64,000 bases of DNA, taken from the NCBI RefSeq assembly GCF_001547525.1, contig NZ_CM003769.1, forward strand, positions 124,001 to 188,000. The letters are read 5' to 3'. Each line of letters opens with the position of its first letter. The stretch's first letter is position 1. This DNA is from Burkholderia anthina (GTDB lineage: Bacteria; Pseudomonadota; Gammaproteobacteria; Burkholderiales; Burkholderiaceae). This document shows positions 53,962 through 64,000 of the stretch, one piece after another. The notes under the pieces were generated by a model. That model saw only the letters and a program-made list of their open reading frames with translations, was not told the DNA's origin and did not search any database. The translations under genes were made by a program, and so were the position numbers.

Positions 53962-55161
53962 TCATCGCCGGTTCGACCGCGACACCACGTCGATCCACAC
54001 CGCCAGCACCAGCACCGCGCCCTTGACGATCATCTGCCAGTACGCGTCGACGTCGAGCATCGACATCCCGTTGTCGAGGCTCGCCATCACGAGTGCACCG
54101 ATCAGCGCGCCGTACACCGTGCCCGACCCGCCGCGCATCGACGTGCCGCCGATGAAGCACGCGGCGATCGCGTCGAGCTCGCCCATCGTGCCGGCGGACG
54201 GCGACCCGGCCGCGAGCCGCGCCGTGTTCACGAGGCCGGCAAACGCGCACATCAGCCCCATCAGCGCGAAGATCGCGAGTTTCACGCGATCGGTATCCAC
54301 GCCCGACAGCCGCGTGGCCTCCAGGTTCGAGCCCACCGCATAGATGCGTCGGCCGAATACCGTCTGCGTCGCGATCCACGAGAACACGCCGAGCAACGCG
54401 AGCAGCAGCAGCACCGGCACCGGAATGCCGCCGTAGCGGTCGAGCGTCGCGACGAAGGCGAACAGCACGGCGCCGGCGCCGACGATCTTCGCGACGTCCT
54501 GCCACAGCGGCGCGACCGCGAGCCGGTAGCGATGCCGCGTGCCGCGCTGCCGCACCACCAGCAGCGCCGCGAGCGCGAACAGCAGGACCGCGAGGCCGTC
54601 CCCCGCCACGCGCGGCAGATAGCCCTGCCCGATGAACACGAAGCCGTCCGACACCGGCGCGATCGTCGAGCCGCCCGTGACGCCAAGCAGGATGCCGCGG
54701 AACGCGAGCATCCCGCCGAGCCCGACGATGAACGACGGCACGCGCCGATAGGTCGACCACCAGCCGTTGAAGAGCCCGATCAGCACGCCGAGCGCGAGCA
54801 CGGCCGGGACCGTCGCCGCCACCGGCCAGTGGCGGTTGACGTCGAGGATCGCGGCGACGCCGCCGAGCAGCCCGAGCAGCGAGCCGACCGACAGGTCGAT
54901 CTCGCCCGCGATGATGACGAACACCATCCCGCACGCGAGCATGCCGGTTATCGACATCTGCCGCAGCAGGTTCGACAGGTTGCGCGGCGTGACGAACGCG
55001 CCGTCCGTCAGCACCGAGAAGAACGCCCAGATCGCGGCCACCGCGAACAGCAGCGCAAGGATTTTGTAGCGCACGAAGATGCGTCGCAGCGGATGGCCGC
55101 GCGCGACGCGCGTATCGGTGTCCGGCGACACGGGCCGGGAAGACGAAAGTTCGGTGTTCAT
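53962..55161 (-). CDS. xylH: D-xylose ABC transporter permease
   Basis: A 399-residue polytopic membrane protein of the BPD_transp_2 family. It has '[20 protein letters not shown]', an internal loop longer than in RbsC (typical of XylH), and '[20 protein letters not shown]'. Its ATG overlaps the xylG stop by 4 bp. It forms the xylose channel with XylG and the periplasmic XylF. Confidence 0.93.
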   Translation of the reverse strand: MNTELSSSRPVSPDTDTRVARGHPLRRIFVRYKILALLFAVAAIWAFFSVLTDGAFVTPRNLSNLLRQMSITGMLACGMVFVIIAGEIDLSVGSLLGLLGGVAAILDVNRHWPVAATVPAVLALGVLIGLFNGWWSTYRRVPSFIVGLGGMLAFRGILLGVTGGSTIAPVSDGFVFIGQGYLPRVAGDGLAVLLFALAALLVVRQRGTRHRYRLAVAPLWQDVAKIVGAGAVLFAFVATLDRYGGIPVPVLLLLALLGVFSWIATQTVFGRRIYAVGSNLEATRLSGVDTDRVKLAIFALMGLMCAFAGLVNTARLAAGSPSAGTMGELDAIAACFIGGTSMRGGSGTVYGALIGALVMASLDNGMSMLDVDAYWQMIVKGAVLVLAVWIDVVSRSNRR

Positions 55162-56717
55162 GTCGTGCTCGCTGCAATGGGTTCGGCCGGACGCCGCGCG
55201 GGCGTCAGCGCGGCGCCGAGAATCTGTTCCTGCGTGAGGCCGTCGTTGACGAAGTCGCCGCGCAGCTCGCCCTCGCCGATCACAAGCACGCGATCGGCGA
55301 GCCCGAGCACTTCCGGCAGCTCCGACGACACGACGATCAGCGCGACGCCGCGCTTCGCGAGCGCGAAGATCAGCCGGTAGATCTCCGCCTTCGCGCCGAC
55401 GTCGACGCCGCGGGTCGGCTCGTCGAGAATCAATACCTGCGGGTCGGCCAGCAGCATCCTGGCCAGGACCGCCTTCTGCTGATTGCCGCCGGACAGGCTC
55501 GCGATCGGCAGGAACGGATGCGCGGCACGCACCGACAGCCGCTGCATCTCGGTGCGGATCGCGTCGAGTTCGGCGGCCGCGTCGATCCGGCCGCGCGCGG
55601 CGAACCGGCGCAGCACCGCCAGCGTGATGTTGTGGCCGACGCCGAGCTGCGGCACGATCCCGTGGCGCTTGCGGTCCTCCGGCACCATCGCGATACCCGC
55701 GCGGATCGCATCGGCCGGCGAGCGGATCGCGAGCGGCCGGCCGTTCATCCGCACGCTCGCCGTGCAGTCGCCCGGATACGCACCGAAAATCGCCTGCATC
55801 AGCTCGGTGCGGCCCGCGCCGACCAGCCCGGCGACACCGAGAATCTCGCCGCGCCGCACGCTGAACGACACGTCGTCGACGCGCTTGCGGCGCGGGTTCG
55901 TCACGTCGTGGCAGGTGACGCGATGCACGTCGAGCACGACGTCGCCGATCTCGTGCGGCTCGCGCGGATACAGGTCGCGGATCTCGCGGCCGACCATCAT
56001 CGCGATGATCCGGTCGGTGGTCAGCGCGGCCATCGGTTCGGTCGCGACGTGGCGGCCGTCGCGGATCACGGTCACGGTGTCGCACACCGCGTCGATCTCG
56101 TCGAGCTTGTGCGAGATGTAGACGCACGCGACGCCGCGCCGCTTCAGGTCCCGCACGATGTCGAGCAGGATGCGCGTTTCCGACGCGCTCAGCGACGACG
56201 ACGGCTCGTCGAGGATCAGCAGCTTCGCGCGCTTGTTCAGCGCCTTCGCGATTTCGATCAGTTGCTGGTGGCCGCCGCCGTAGTTCATCACCGGCTGCGC
56301 GACGTTGATCGCGTCGATCCGCAGCTCGCGCAGCAGCGCTTCCGAGCGTCGCACCATTTCCGCGTAATGCATGCGCCCGCCCGGCAGCGTGATCTCGTTG
56401 CCGAGGAAGATGTTCTCGGCCACCGACAGCTCGGGCACGAGCATCAGCTCCTGATGGATGATCACGATGCCCGCGCGCTCGGTGTCGCGCACGCCGGACG
56501 CGACGAGCGGCGCGCCTTCCCAGCGGATCTCGCCGTCCCAGGTGCCGTGCGGGTACACGCCCGACAGCACCTTCATCAGCGTCGACTTGCCGGCGCCGTT
56601 CTCGCCGCACAGCCCGACGCATTCGCCGGGGCGCACGCTCAGGTCGATGCCGTCGAGCGCCTTCACGCCGTCGAAGGCCTTGACGATGCCGCGCATCGTC
56701 AGCAAGGGTTCCGTCAT
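55158..56717 (-). CDS. xylG: D-xylose ABC transporter ATP-binding protein
   Basis: A 519-residue tandem ATPase. The first P-loop is 'GENGAGKST' with '[14 protein letters not shown]'. The second half has '[16 protein letters not shown]' and the signature '[15 protein letters not shown]', with Walker B '[16 protein letters not shown]'. It lies 66 bp after xylF. It energises xylose import. Confidence 0.93.
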   Translation of the reverse strand: MTEPLLTMRGIVKAFDGVKALDGIDLSVRPGECVGLCGENGAGKSTLMKVLSGVYPHGTWDGEIRWEGAPLVASGVRDTERAGIVIIHQELMLVPELSVAENIFLGNEITLPGGRMHYAEMVRRSEALLRELRIDAINVAQPVMNYGGGHQQLIEIAKALNKRAKLLILDEPSSSLSASETRILLDIVRDLKRRGVACVYISHKLDEIDAVCDTVTVIRDGRHVATEPMAALTTDRIIAMMVGREIRDLYPREPHEIGDVVLDVHRVTCHDVTNPRRKRVDDVSFSVRRGEILGVAGLVGAGRTELMQAIFGAYPGDCTASVRMNGRPLAIRSPADAIRAGIAMVPEDRKRHGIVPQLGVGHNITLAVLRRFAARGRIDAAAELDAIRTEMQRLSVRAAHPFLPIASLSGGNQQKAVLARMLLADPQVLILDEPTRGVDVGAKAEIYRLIFALAKRGVALIVVSSELPEVLGLADRVLVIGEGELRGDFVNDGLTQEQILGAALTPARRPAEPIAASTT

Positions 56718-56783
56718 TCGTTCATTGCCTCGCAGTAAACGCGGCCGCCGTCGCGGCGGCCGCGCGTCGCGTCCGACGCCCGC

Positions 56784-57812
56784 TTACTGGCTCGCCAGCT
56801 GGGCCTGGGTATAGAAGCCGTCCTTCACGACGACGTCGACGTTGCGCTTGGTCAACAGCGTCGGCTGCAGCAGCACCGTATCGACCTTCTTCTTGCCGTT
56901 GTCGTATTGCGCGTTGAACGCGGGCTTCGTGCCCTTCGCGAGATCGACGGCAAGCTTCGCGGCTTCGCTCGCGATCAGCTTCAGCGGCTTGTAGACGGTC
57001 ATCGTCTGCGTGCCGGCGATCACGCGCTTGACCGCTGCCAGGTCCGCATCCTGCCCGGACACCGGCACCTTGCCGGCCAGATGCTGCGCGGCGAGCGCCT
57101 GGATCGCTCCGCCGGCCGTGCCGTCGTTCGACGCGACGATCGCGTCGATCTTGTTGTTGTTCGCGGTCAGCGCGTCCTCGACGATCCGCAGCGCGGTCGA
57201 CGCGCTCCACTCGGGCACCCACTGCTGACCGACGACCTTGATGTCGCCGCGGTCGATCGCCGGCTTCAGCACCTTCAGTTGCCCTTCGCGCAGCATCTTC
57301 GCGTTGTTGTCGGTCGGCGCGCCGCCCAGCAGGAAGTAGTTGCCCTTCGGCTTCGCGTCGAACACGCCCTGCGCCTGCAGCTCGCCGACCTTCTCGTTGT
57401 CGAACGAGATATACGCGTCGACGTCCGCGTCGAGAATCAGGCGGTCGTACGACACGACCTTGATGCCGGCCTTGCGCGCTTCGGCGACGACGTTGCCGAG
57501 CGTCTTCGAGTTGAACGGCACGATCACGATCACGTCGACGCCGCGCGAGATCAGGTTCTCGATCTGGGAAATCTGCCGCGCCTCGCTCGCATCGGCCGAC
57601 TGCACCGACACCTTCGCGCCGAGCTTGGTTGCGGCTGCAACGAAATAGTCGCGGTCGCGCGACCAGCGCTCGACGCGCAAGTCGTCGATGCAGAAGCCGA
57701 TCTCGGGCTTGTCCTTGCTCGCGTGCGCGAGCGGCGTGCCCAACGCGAACACCGCCAGCGCGGCGGCGCCGGCAAGGGAATTCAGTACGGTACGACGCGT
57801 CACGGATTTCAT
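56784..57812 (-). CDS. xylF: D-xylose-binding periplasmic protein
   Basis: A 342-residue binding protein. It has a signal peptide (cut after AHA) followed by 'PEIGFCIDDLRVERWSRDRD' and 'ARKAGIKVVSYDRLILDADV', a close match to XylF/ChvE-type xylose binders with the Arg/Asp sugar contacts. A GGAG sequence lies before the ATG. It is the first transporter gene after xylB (109-bp gap). Confidence 0.93.
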   Translation of the reverse strand: MKSVTRRTVLNSLAGAAALAVFALGTPLAHASKDKPEIGFCIDDLRVERWSRDRDYFVAAATKLGAKVSVQSADASEARQISQIENLISRGVDVIVIVPFNSKTLGNVVAEARKAGIKVVSYDRLILDADVDAYISFDNEKVGELQAQGVFDAKPKGNYFLLGGAPTDNNAKMLREGQLKVLKPAIDRGDIKVVGQQWVPEWSASTALRIVEDALTANNNKIDAIVASNDGTAGGAIQALAAQHLAGKVPVSGQDADLAAVKRVIAGTQTMTVYKPLKLIASEAAKLAVDLAKGTKPAFNAQYDNGKKKVDTVLLQPTLLTKRNVDVVVKDGFYTQAQLASQ

Positions 57813-57921
57813 GTCTCCACTCCTTGTTATGGAACCACCTCACGAACCGCGGGCGGCCGCCGGATTGCACCGCCCGCATCGAGTCACTGCCGCGCGCGGG
57901 TTCGCGCCGGCGCACCGCCGG

Positions 57922-59400
57922 TCAAGCGCCCGTCGCGAATACCGGTTCGAGCGCACGGTACAGCGCGCGAAACGTCGGCCGCCGCACGTCGCGATACCAC
58001 GCGTGCCGCCCGGGATCGGGCTCGCGCACCGCGACGACGCTCGGCTGCGGGCACACGTCGGCAAGCGCCGCATCCGGTTCGAGCGCGAGACGGGCGAGGC
58101 GCGCGGCGCCCAGCGCCGGCCCGATCTCGCCGCCCGCGCGCAGCGTCAGCGCACGGCCGCTCAGGTCGGCGAGCATCTGCGTCCAGTACGCGCTGCGCGA
58201 GCCGCCGCCGATCACCGTGATGCGCTCGGGCGCGAGCCCGGCCGCATGCAGCGCGTCGATGCCGTCGAGCAGCGCGAAGCCCACGCCTTCGAGCGTCGCG
58301 TTCGCAAGATCCGCGCGCCGCGTGTCGGGCGTGAGCCCGTAGAACACGCCCTTCGCGTTCACGTCGTTGTGCGGCGTGCGCTCGCCGCTCAGGTACGGCA
58401 GGAACCACGGGCGGCTCTCGCGTGCGTTCGTCCGCGCATCGTCGAGCAGCGCCGCGACGCCGTCGTAACCGGCCAGTTGCGCGGTGAAGTCGACGCAGCC
58501 GGCCGCGTTCAGCATCACGGACATCAGGTGCCACGTATCGGGCAGCGCATGACAGAAGCTGTGCACCGCCGATTCGGGATTCGCGCGAAACCCGTCCGAC
58601 ACCGCGAAATACACGCCCGACGTGCCGAGCGACAGCAGCGCGTCGCCGGGCCGCACGATCCCGACGCCCACCGCGCCGGCCGCGTTGTCGCCGCCGCCGG
58701 CCACCACCGGAATCTCGCGCAATCCGAGCGCGCGCGCGACGGCCGGCAGCAGCGTGCCGGTCACCGCGTTGCCCTCGAACACGGCCGGCATCTGCGTGCG
58801 CGACAGCCCGCACGCGGCGAGCAGCGTGTCGTCGTAGTCGCGCTTCGCGACGTCGAGCCACAGCGTGCCGGCGGCATCCGACGGATCGGTCGCGAACGCG
58901 CCGGTCAGCCGGTAACGCAGATAATCCTTCGGCAGCAGCACGTACGCGATGCGCGCGAACACGTCGGGTTCGTGCCGACGCACCCACAGCAGCTTGGGCG
59001 CCGTGAAGCCCGGCATCGCGACGTTGCCGGCCACCGTGCGCAGCGCGGGCGCGAGCCGTTCGAGCTCCTCGCACTCGGCGTCCGCCCGGCCGTCGTTCCA
59101 CAAGATCGCGGGGCGCAGCACGTCGCCATGCGCATCGAGCAGCGTCGCGCCGTGCATCTGACCGGTCAACCCGAGTGCGTGGATCTCGCGCGGGTCGATG
59201 CCGGCCGCGCGTGCATCCGCCACGAGCGCGGCGAGCGCGCCGCATGCGGCGTCCCACCAGTCGCGCGGCGCCTGTTCGGACCAGCGCGGCTGCGGCCGGC
59301 TCACCGTCAGCGGGCGGTTCGCGCTCGCGCGCACCGCGCCGTCGCGGTCGAGCAGCACCGCCTTCACGCCGGACGTGCCGAGATCGAGTCCGATGTACAT
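57922..59400 (-). CDS. xylB: Xylulokinase
   Basis: A 492-residue FGGY kinase. It has the nucleotide-binding start 'MYIGLDLGTSGVKAVLLDRD', the substrate-contact 'GLTGQMHGA', catalytic Asp in 'GGGDNAAGAVG', and the adenosine motif 'ITVIGGGSRSAYWTQMLADL'. It phosphorylates D-xylulose to xylulose 5-phosphate. It starts 4 bp after the xylA stop. Confidence 0.93.
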   Translation of the reverse strand: MYIGLDLGTSGVKAVLLDRDGAVRASANRPLTVSRPQPRWSEQAPRDWWDAACGALAALVADARAAGIDPREIHALGLTGQMHGATLLDAHGDVLRPAILWNDGRADAECEELERLAPALRTVAGNVAMPGFTAPKLLWVRRHEPDVFARIAYVLLPKDYLRYRLTGAFATDPSDAAGTLWLDVAKRDYDDTLLAACGLSRTQMPAVFEGNAVTGTLLPAVARALGLREIPVVAGGGDNAAGAVGVGIVRPGDALLSLGTSGVYFAVSDGFRANPESAVHSFCHALPDTWHLMSVMLNAAGCVDFTAQLAGYDGVAALLDDARTNARESRPWFLPYLSGERTPHNDVNAKGVFYGLTPDTRRADLANATLEGVGFALLDGIDALHAAGLAPERITVIGGGSRSAYWTQMLADLSGRALTLRAGGEIGPALGAARLARLALEPDAALADVCPQPSVVAVREPDPGRHAWYRDVRRPTFRALYRALEPVFATGA

Positions 59401-59404
59401 GGCG

Positions 59405-60727
59405 TCAGCGCAGCCCGTAGATCGCCTGGTTCACGATGTTCTCGAGCCGCTCCTGCGCGCCGCTCACGTGCCGCGGGTCGACGCCGCGCGCGAGCGCGTC
59501 GGCCGCGAGCGACTCCAGCGTATAGCCGCCGGACAGGATCTTGCGGCCGAACGCGTCGTCCCACTGCGCGTAGCGCTGCCGGCGCAGCGCGTCGAGCCGG
59601 TCGTTCTCGACCAGCACCGCCGCGCGTTCGAGCGCGAGCGCGAGCACGTCGATCGCGCCGACGTGACCGTAGAACAGGTCTTCCGGGTCGATGCTCTGGC
59701 GGCGCACCTTCGAGTCGAAGTTCATCCCGCCGGTCGTGAAGCCGCCGTGGCGCAGGATCTCGTAGAACGCGAGCGTCAGCTCCTCGACGCTGTTCGGGAA
59801 CTGGTCGGTGTCCCAGCCGTTCTGCGGATCGCCGCGGTTCGCGTCGACGCTGCCGAACACACCGAGCGCGAATGCGTTCGCGATCTCGTGATGGAACGAA
59901 TGGCCCGCGAGCGTCGCGTGATTCGCCTCGATGTTCACGCGGATCTCGTTCTGCAATCCGTACTGCACGAGGAAGCCGTGCACGGTCGCGACGTCGTAGT
60001 CGTACTGGTGCTTGGTCGGTTCCTGCGGCTTCGGCTCGATCAGCAGCGCGCCCTTGAAGCCGATCCGGTGCTTGTGCTCGACGACCATCGACAAAAAGCG
60101 CGCGAACTGCTCGCGTTCGCGCTTCAGGTCGGTATTGAGCAGCGTTTCGTAGCCTTCGCGGCCGCCCCACAGCACGTAGTTTTCGCCGCCGAGCCGGTGG
60201 GTCGCGTCGAGCGCATGGCACACCTGGGTCGCGGCCCACGCGAACACGTCGGGGTTCGGGTTCGTCGCGGCGCCGGCCGCGAAGCGCGGGTGCGAGAACA
60301 GGTTCGCGGTGCCCCACAGCAGCCGCACGCCGCTCGCCTGCTGGCGCTCGCCGAGATAGTCGACCATGCGCGCGAAATTGGCCGCGTATTCGCGCAGGCT
60401 GTCGCCTTCCGGCGCGACGTCGGTGTCGTGGAACGTATAGAACGGCGTGCCGAGCTTCGTGAAGAACTCGAACGCCGCATCGGCCTTCTGCCGCGCGCGC
60501 TCGAGCGCGTCGCCCGGCTGCTGCCACGGCCGCTGGAACGCGGCCTGCCCGAAGATGTCGTGGCCGGGCCACACGAACGTGTGCCAGTAGCACACCGCGA
60601 TCCGCAGATGCTCGGCGAGCGTCTTGCCCAGCACGCGCCGCTCGGGGTCGTAATGGTGATAGGCGAGCGGGTTGTCCGACCGCGGGCCTTCATAGCGAAT
60701 CGCGGGAATGTGTTCGAAATACGACAT
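59405..60727 (-). CDS. xylA: Xylose isomerase
   Basis: A 440-residue TIM-barrel isomerase, class II length. The catalytic His/Asp pair is in '[11 protein letters not shown]'. '[17 protein letters not shown]', '[16 protein letters not shown]' and '[16 protein letters not shown]' carry the metal ligands. It converts D-xylose to D-xylulose. The ATG at 60727 matches the family start (MSYFEHIP). It is the first gene of the operon, divergent from xylR. Confidence 0.95.
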   Translation of the reverse strand: MSYFEHIPAIRYEGPRSDNPLAYHHYDPERRVLGKTLAEHLRIAVCYWHTFVWPGHDIFGQAAFQRPWQQPGDALERARQKADAAFEFFTKLGTPFYTFHDTDVAPEGDSLREYAANFARMVDYLGERQQASGVRLLWGTANLFSHPRFAAGAATNPNPDVFAWAATQVCHALDATHRLGGENYVLWGGREGYETLLNTDLKREREQFARFLSMVVEHKHRIGFKGALLIEPKPQEPTKHQYDYDVATVHGFLVQYGLQNEIRVNIEANHATLAGHSFHHEIANAFALGVFGSVDANRGDPQNGWDTDQFPNSVEELTLAFYEILRHGGFTTGGMNFDSKVRRQSIDPEDLFYGHVGAIDVLALALERAAVLVENDRLDALRRQRYAQWDDAFGRKILSGGYTLESLAADALARGVDPRHVSGAQERLENIVNQAIYGLR

Positions 60728-60827
60728 GGCGTCTCCGTGCAGGTTCTTGTTGCGGCGCAACGTGCATCGCGACGACGCACGCGGCCGAATTCGGTTGGCT
60801 GGATCGTGCCCCCGCGCCTGCCGCCCG

Positions 60828-60843
60828 GCAATTGCGAAATTGC
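60828..60843. promoter_or_regulatory. Palindrome GCAATT-GCGA-AATTGC in the xylA-xylR gap
   Basis: A 6-bp inverted repeat in the 224-bp divergent region, about 100 bp from both start codons. It may be the XylR site. A smaller dyad GTTGC-N3-GCAAC lies at 60749-60761 near xylA. Confidence 0.4.
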
Positions 60844-60951
60844 GCAGCACGCTTGATGTTTCTTGCCAGCCGCTGCGTGCGGCGCGCGTTCCGTCCTACA
60901 ATCGCCGTACACCAACCCGCGCGCCGCCGTCCCGGGCGCACCCCGGAGACA

Positions 60952-62184
60952 ATGGCACCGCGCCCGCAAGGCGCGCGCCCCGACACCGAGATGACACGCG
61001 CCCCTTCCGCCCAGACACCGCACCGCATCGCGCTGCTGTTCAACGCGAACAAGGTCTACGACCGCGAGATCATCAGCGGCATCGGCCAGTACCTGCACAC
61101 GACGCGCGTCGTGTGGGACCTGTTCCTCGAAGACGATTTCCGCTGCCGGCTCACCGGCATCGAGCGTTTCGACGGCGACGGCATCATCGCCGACTTCGAC
61201 GATCCGGCCGTCGCCGACGCGCTCGCCGGCTCGCCGCTGCCGATCGTCGCGATCGGCTCGTCGTACGAGGACCCGGCGCAATACCCGGACGATGTCCCAT
61301 ATATTGCGACGGACAACGCGAAGCTCGTGTCGCTCGCGTATACGCACCTGATCGGCGCGGGACTCGCGCACTTCGCGATGTACAGCCTGCCGGTCGCGCA
61401 GGAGAACCGCTGGGCGCAGCAGCGCGAGCTCGCGTTCGACCGGCTCGCGCGCGCGGACGGGCTCGACGCGCCGATCTATCGCGGGCTGTCGACGAGCGCG
61501 TCGGGCTGGAATCACGCGATCGAGCAACTGATCGGCTGGCTGCATGCGCTGCCGAAGCCCGTCGGCGTGATCGCGGTGACCGATGCACGCGCGCGGCATC
61601 TGTTGCAGGCCTGCCTGATCGCCGGCATCGCGGTGCCGGAACAAGTCGCGATCATCGGCATCGACAACGATCCGCTCACGCGCACGCTGACGCGCATTCC
61701 GCTGTCGTCGGTCATCCAGGGCACCGAGGAAATGGGCCGCACCGCCGCGCACCTGCTGCACCGGATGCTGCGCGGCGCGCGCTTTCCCGGGCAGCGCATT
61801 CTCGTGCCGCCGGTCGGCATCAACGTGCTCGAATCGACGCGCCACCAGCCGCTGGCGAGCCCGCACGTGATGCGCGCGCGGCATTTCATCCGCCAGTACG
61901 CGTGCCAGGGGATCAAGACCGAACAGGTCGCCGACTATGTCGGCGTGTCGCGCTCGCTGCTCGAGGAGCACTTCCGGCGCGAACTGCAGCGCACCGTGCA
62001 CCAGGAGATCCTGCGCCACAAGCTCGAAGCCGCGCAGGCGCTGCTTGCCGGCCGGCAGGCGTCGAGCGCCGAAGTCGCGATCCGTTGCGGTTTCACGTCG
62101 CTGCAATACATGTACGCGGTGTTCCGGCGGGAACTCGGCTGCACGCCGCGCGAATATCAGGAACGCGCGGCCGCCACGAACTGA
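60952..62184 (+). CDS. xylR: Xylose operon regulator (AraC family with periplasmic-binding-like sensor)
   Basis: A 410-residue activator. The N-terminal domain resembles a sugar-binding protein ('RIALLFNANKVYDREIISGI', 'VAIIGIDNDPLTRTLTRIPL'). The C-terminus has two AraC-type HTHs ('QVADYVGVSRSLLEEHFRRE' and 'EVAIRCGFTSLQYMYAVFRR'), the XylR architecture. GGAG precedes the ATG at 60952; an ATG at 60991 is possible. It should activate xylABFGH when xylose binds. Confidence 0.92.
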   Translation: MAPRPQGARPDTEMTRAPSAQTPHRIALLFNANKVYDREIISGIGQYLHTTRVVWDLFLEDDFRCRLTGIERFDGDGIIADFDDPAVADALAGSPLPIVAIGSSYEDPAQYPDDVPYIATDNAKLVSLAYTHLIGAGLAHFAMYSLPVAQENRWAQQRELAFDRLARADGLDAPIYRGLSTSASGWNHAIEQLIGWLHALPKPVGVIAVTDARARHLLQACLIAGIAVPEQVAIIGIDNDPLTRTLTRIPLSSVIQGTEEMGRTAAHLLHRMLRGARFPGQRILVPPVGINVLESTRHQPLASPHVMRARHFIRQYACQGIKTEQVADYVGVSRSLLEEHFRRELQRTVHQEILRHKLEAAQALLAGRQASSAEVAIRCGFTSLQYMYAVFRRELGCTPREYQERAAATN

Positions 62185-62210
62185 CGCCGCCGCCCACCCG
62201 ACCTCCACTC

Positions 62211-63299
62211 ATGCATATCGATACCGATTCCTCATACCTGACGCCCGGCGTCGCACGCGTGCACGCCGAGCCGTGGGGCACGTTGCCCGACGGCGAGCCG
62301 GTGCGGCGCTATACGCTGCGCAATGCGCATGGAATGCGCGTCGTCGTCAGCGATCTCGGCGCGACCGTCGTGTCGTGGCTCGCGCCCGACCGCACGGGGC
62401 GCTTGGCCGATATCGTGCTCGCGCACGACACGCCGGCCGAATACCTCGGATCCGGCGCCTATCTCGGCGCCACGGTCGGCCGCTGGGCGAACCGGATCGC
62501 CGGCGCGCGCTTCACGCTCGACGGCGTCGACTACCTGCTCGACCGCAACGAGAACGGCAACCTGCTGCACGGCGGCGCGAACGGCTTTCATCGCGCGCGG
62601 TGGGACGTGCTCGACGATGGCGGCGGGCTCACGCTGCGGCTCGATTCGCCGGAAGGCGACGCGGGCTTCCCCGGCAACGTGAGCGTGCAGGTGCGCTACA
62701 CGCTCGACGACGACGGCACGCTGACGATCGACTACACGGGGTGGACCGACGCGCCGACGCCGCTGAACCTGACGAATCACAGCTACTTCAACCTGAACGG
62801 GCGCGCGGGCAGCGACGTGCGCGGCCATCTGCTGCACATCGACGCCGACGCGTTCCTCGAAGTGGACGACGCGCTGATCCCGACCGGCACGGCCGACGTG
62901 ACGGGCACGGCGTTCGATTTCCGGCAAAGCGCGCCGCTCGGCGCGCGCCTCGACTGGCCGCATGCGCAACTGGCGCGGGCGCGCGGCTTCGATCACTGCT
63001 ACGTCGTCGGCAACGGCGCGCGCGAAGTCCGGCCCGTCGCGCGAATCTACGATCCGGAAAGCGGCCGCGAGCTGACCGTATCGACCGATCAGCGCGGCCT
63101 GCAGCTCTATACGGGCAATTATCTCGACGGCCTGCGCGTGAGCGGCGGCACGCCGTGCGTGCGGCACGCGGCGCTGTGCGTCGAGGCGGGCGGCTTCCCG
63201 AATCAGGTCAACATGGACGGCCTGCGCGACGACGTGATCGTTCATCCGGGCGACGTGTATCGACAGACCACGCGGTATCGGGTGGGGGTGCATGCATAG
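62211..63299 (+). CDS. Aldose 1-epimerase (mutarotase)
   Basis: A 362-residue galactose-mutarotase-family enzyme. It has 'YLGATVGRWANRIAGARFTL', catalytic His in 'LNLTNHSYFNLNG' with the earlier 'NLLHGGANGFH', and catalytic Glu in 'AALCVEAGGFPNQVNM'. It starts 26 bp after xylR in the same direction. It interconverts alpha and beta anomers, here presumably supplying the xylose anomer used by XylA. Confidence 0.92.
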   Translation: MHIDTDSSYLTPGVARVHAEPWGTLPDGEPVRRYTLRNAHGMRVVVSDLGATVVSWLAPDRTGRLADIVLAHDTPAEYLGSGAYLGATVGRWANRIAGARFTLDGVDYLLDRNENGNLLHGGANGFHRARWDVLDDGGGLTLRLDSPEGDAGFPGNVSVQVRYTLDDDGTLTIDYTGWTDAPTPLNLTNHSYFNLNGRAGSDVRGHLLHIDADAFLEVDDALIPTGTADVTGTAFDFRQSAPLGARLDWPHAQLARARGFDHCYVVGNGAREVRPVARIYDPESGRELTVSTDQRGLQLYTGNYLDGLRVSGGTPCVRHAALCVEAGGFPNQVNMDGLRDDVIVHPGDVYRQTTRYRVGVHA

Positions 63300-63474
63300 C
63301 GGGCGGGCTGCATCGCCGGCGCCCGGGTAGCGCCGTGCGAATTCCGGCCGACCGCGATGCCGTGCCGCCTCGCGTGACATTGCGACGGCAGGAAAATGCT
63401 TTCTACGATTCGTTGGTTTGAGCGGCGCGGCGCAGCCCGTAGCATGGGCGCGTCACCCATCCTCCAGCATCGGA

Positions 63475-64000
63475 ATGTCCGCGCAAACAGACAAGGTCGT
63501 CCATTGGCTGCTGTCCAGCCTGGAGCCGAAAAGCCAGCTTTTCCACGTCGGCCAGTATTGCGGCGACTGGCAGGCGTCCACCGCCGGCCGTGCGAAGGCG
63601 AGCTTCCACATCCTCCTGCATGGATCGGCATGGCTTCACTTCGCCGACGGGCGGGACAGCATTCCGGTTGCCGCCGGTGAAGCCGTCTTTCTGTTGCGCG
63701 ACGTGCCGCACGGGCTGTCGCCGAGCCCGGTCAACCCGCAGGCCTGCGCGGTCGCGGGCAGCCACCCGCTCGAGCGGCGCGGGTCGATGCAGCCGCTCGA
63801 CGCGTCGGTCGACGGCAGCGTCGGCCTTGCCTGCGGTTTCATCGAATTCCACTCTACCGTGTCGCGCGCGATCGTGTCGCTCTTCCCCGAGTACCTGATC
63901 GTGCGGCGCGGCGACGACGCCTATCGCGGCATCCACGGGCTGTTCGAGCTGATTCGCGCCGAAGGCCGTCACGGCGTCGACGCGCCGTCCCCGCTGATCG
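63475..64000 (+). CDS. Cupin/AraC-type transcriptional regulator, 3' end cut by window edge
   Basis: The first 175 codons of a protein whose N-terminus is an AraC-associated cupin ('HILLHGSAWLHFADGRDSIP', 'GEAVFLLRDVPHGLSPSP'), the sensor half of cupin_6-type AraC regulators. The expected C-terminal helix-turn-helix is outside the window. The 175-bp gap before it contains nothing I recognise. Confidence 0.75.
   Translation, partial: MSAQTDKVVHWLLSSLEPKSQLFHVGQYCGDWQASTAGRAKASFHILLHGSAWLHFADGRDSIPVAAGEAVFLLRDVPHGLSPSPVNPQACAVAGSHPLERRGSMQPLDASVDGSVGLACGFIEFHSTVSRAIVSLFPEYLIVRRGDDAYRGIHGLFELIRAEGRHGVDAPSPLI

Overview
The window is a GC-rich, gene-dense stretch that looks like a Burkholderia chromosome, most likely a Burkholderia cepacia complex secondary replicon. 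The reasons are the style of the porins, the many LysR/IclR/AraC/FadR regulators each sitting beside a catabolic operon, the ABC sugar operons and the chemoreceptors. No rRNA, tRNA, phage or CRISPR was seen. Almost everything is accessory metabolism: uptake and breakdown of sugars, amines, organic acids and probably an aromatic or heterocyclic compound.

Layout. 1-3.2 kb: a leftward operon (DctA-like symporter, carboxymuconolactone-decarboxylase-like protein, SDR, amidohydrolase cut by the window edge) with a divergent LysR regulator. The gap between them holds two LysR-type boxes and a 283-bp MITE-like palindromic element. 4.9-10.3 kb: signalling genes, namely an intact chemoreceptor, then a diguanylate cyclase and a second chemoreceptor that are each broken by one frameshift; the second has a near-consensus FliA promoter. 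10.4-12.7 kb: a PAP2 acid-phosphatase lipoprotein with an autotransporter-type repeat tail, and a small unknown protein. 12.7-22.9 kb: an eight-gene leftward sugar operon with a divergent FadR-type regulator. The enzymes fit L-galactose (or a related L-sugar) -> lactone -> L-galactonate -> tagaturonate -> altronate -> 2-keto-3-deoxygluconate. 23-24.3 kb: an orphan ACS-type MFS transporter. 24.9-31.4 kb: an amine or amino-acid locus (AraC regulator, APC permease, aldehyde dehydrogenase, class III aminotransferase, cytochrome b561) with the same two-part regulatory motif in front of the permease and the dehydrogenase. 31.5-33.8 kb: two convergent porins.

34.1-44.0 kb: an IclR regulator and a nine-gene leftward operon (benzoylformate-decarboxylase-like TPP enzyme, atypical SDR, BNR propeller, VOC protein, AA_synth protein, alpha/beta hydrolase, aromatic-ring FAD monooxygenase, NIPSNAP protein, semialdehyde-type dehydrogenase). 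I infer an uncharacterised ring-degradation pathway. A 19-bp motif ahead of this operon recurs upstream of the MFS gene 20 kb away. 44.4-46.5 kb: a TonB-dependent siderophore-type receptor behind a Fur-like box. 46.5-53.5 kb: a two-component sigma-54 system. A sensor kinase and an NtrC-type regulator lie upstream of tandem TGTCGG-N5-CCGACA sites and a near-perfect -24/-12 promoter, which reads into two paralogous proteins of unknown function, an MFS exporter and an ArsB/NhaD-type transporter. This is the best candidate here for an undescribed system. 53.7-63.3 kb: a complete D-xylose locus (xylA, xylB, xylF, xylG, xylH leftward; xylR and aldose 1-epimerase rightward). 63.5 kb to the end: the start of a cupin/AraC-type regulator.

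All family calls come from reading the translated sequence; no database search was possible. Start codons were chosen from Shine-Dalgarno sequences, overlaps with neighbours and family N-termini, and are stated where they are uncertain.
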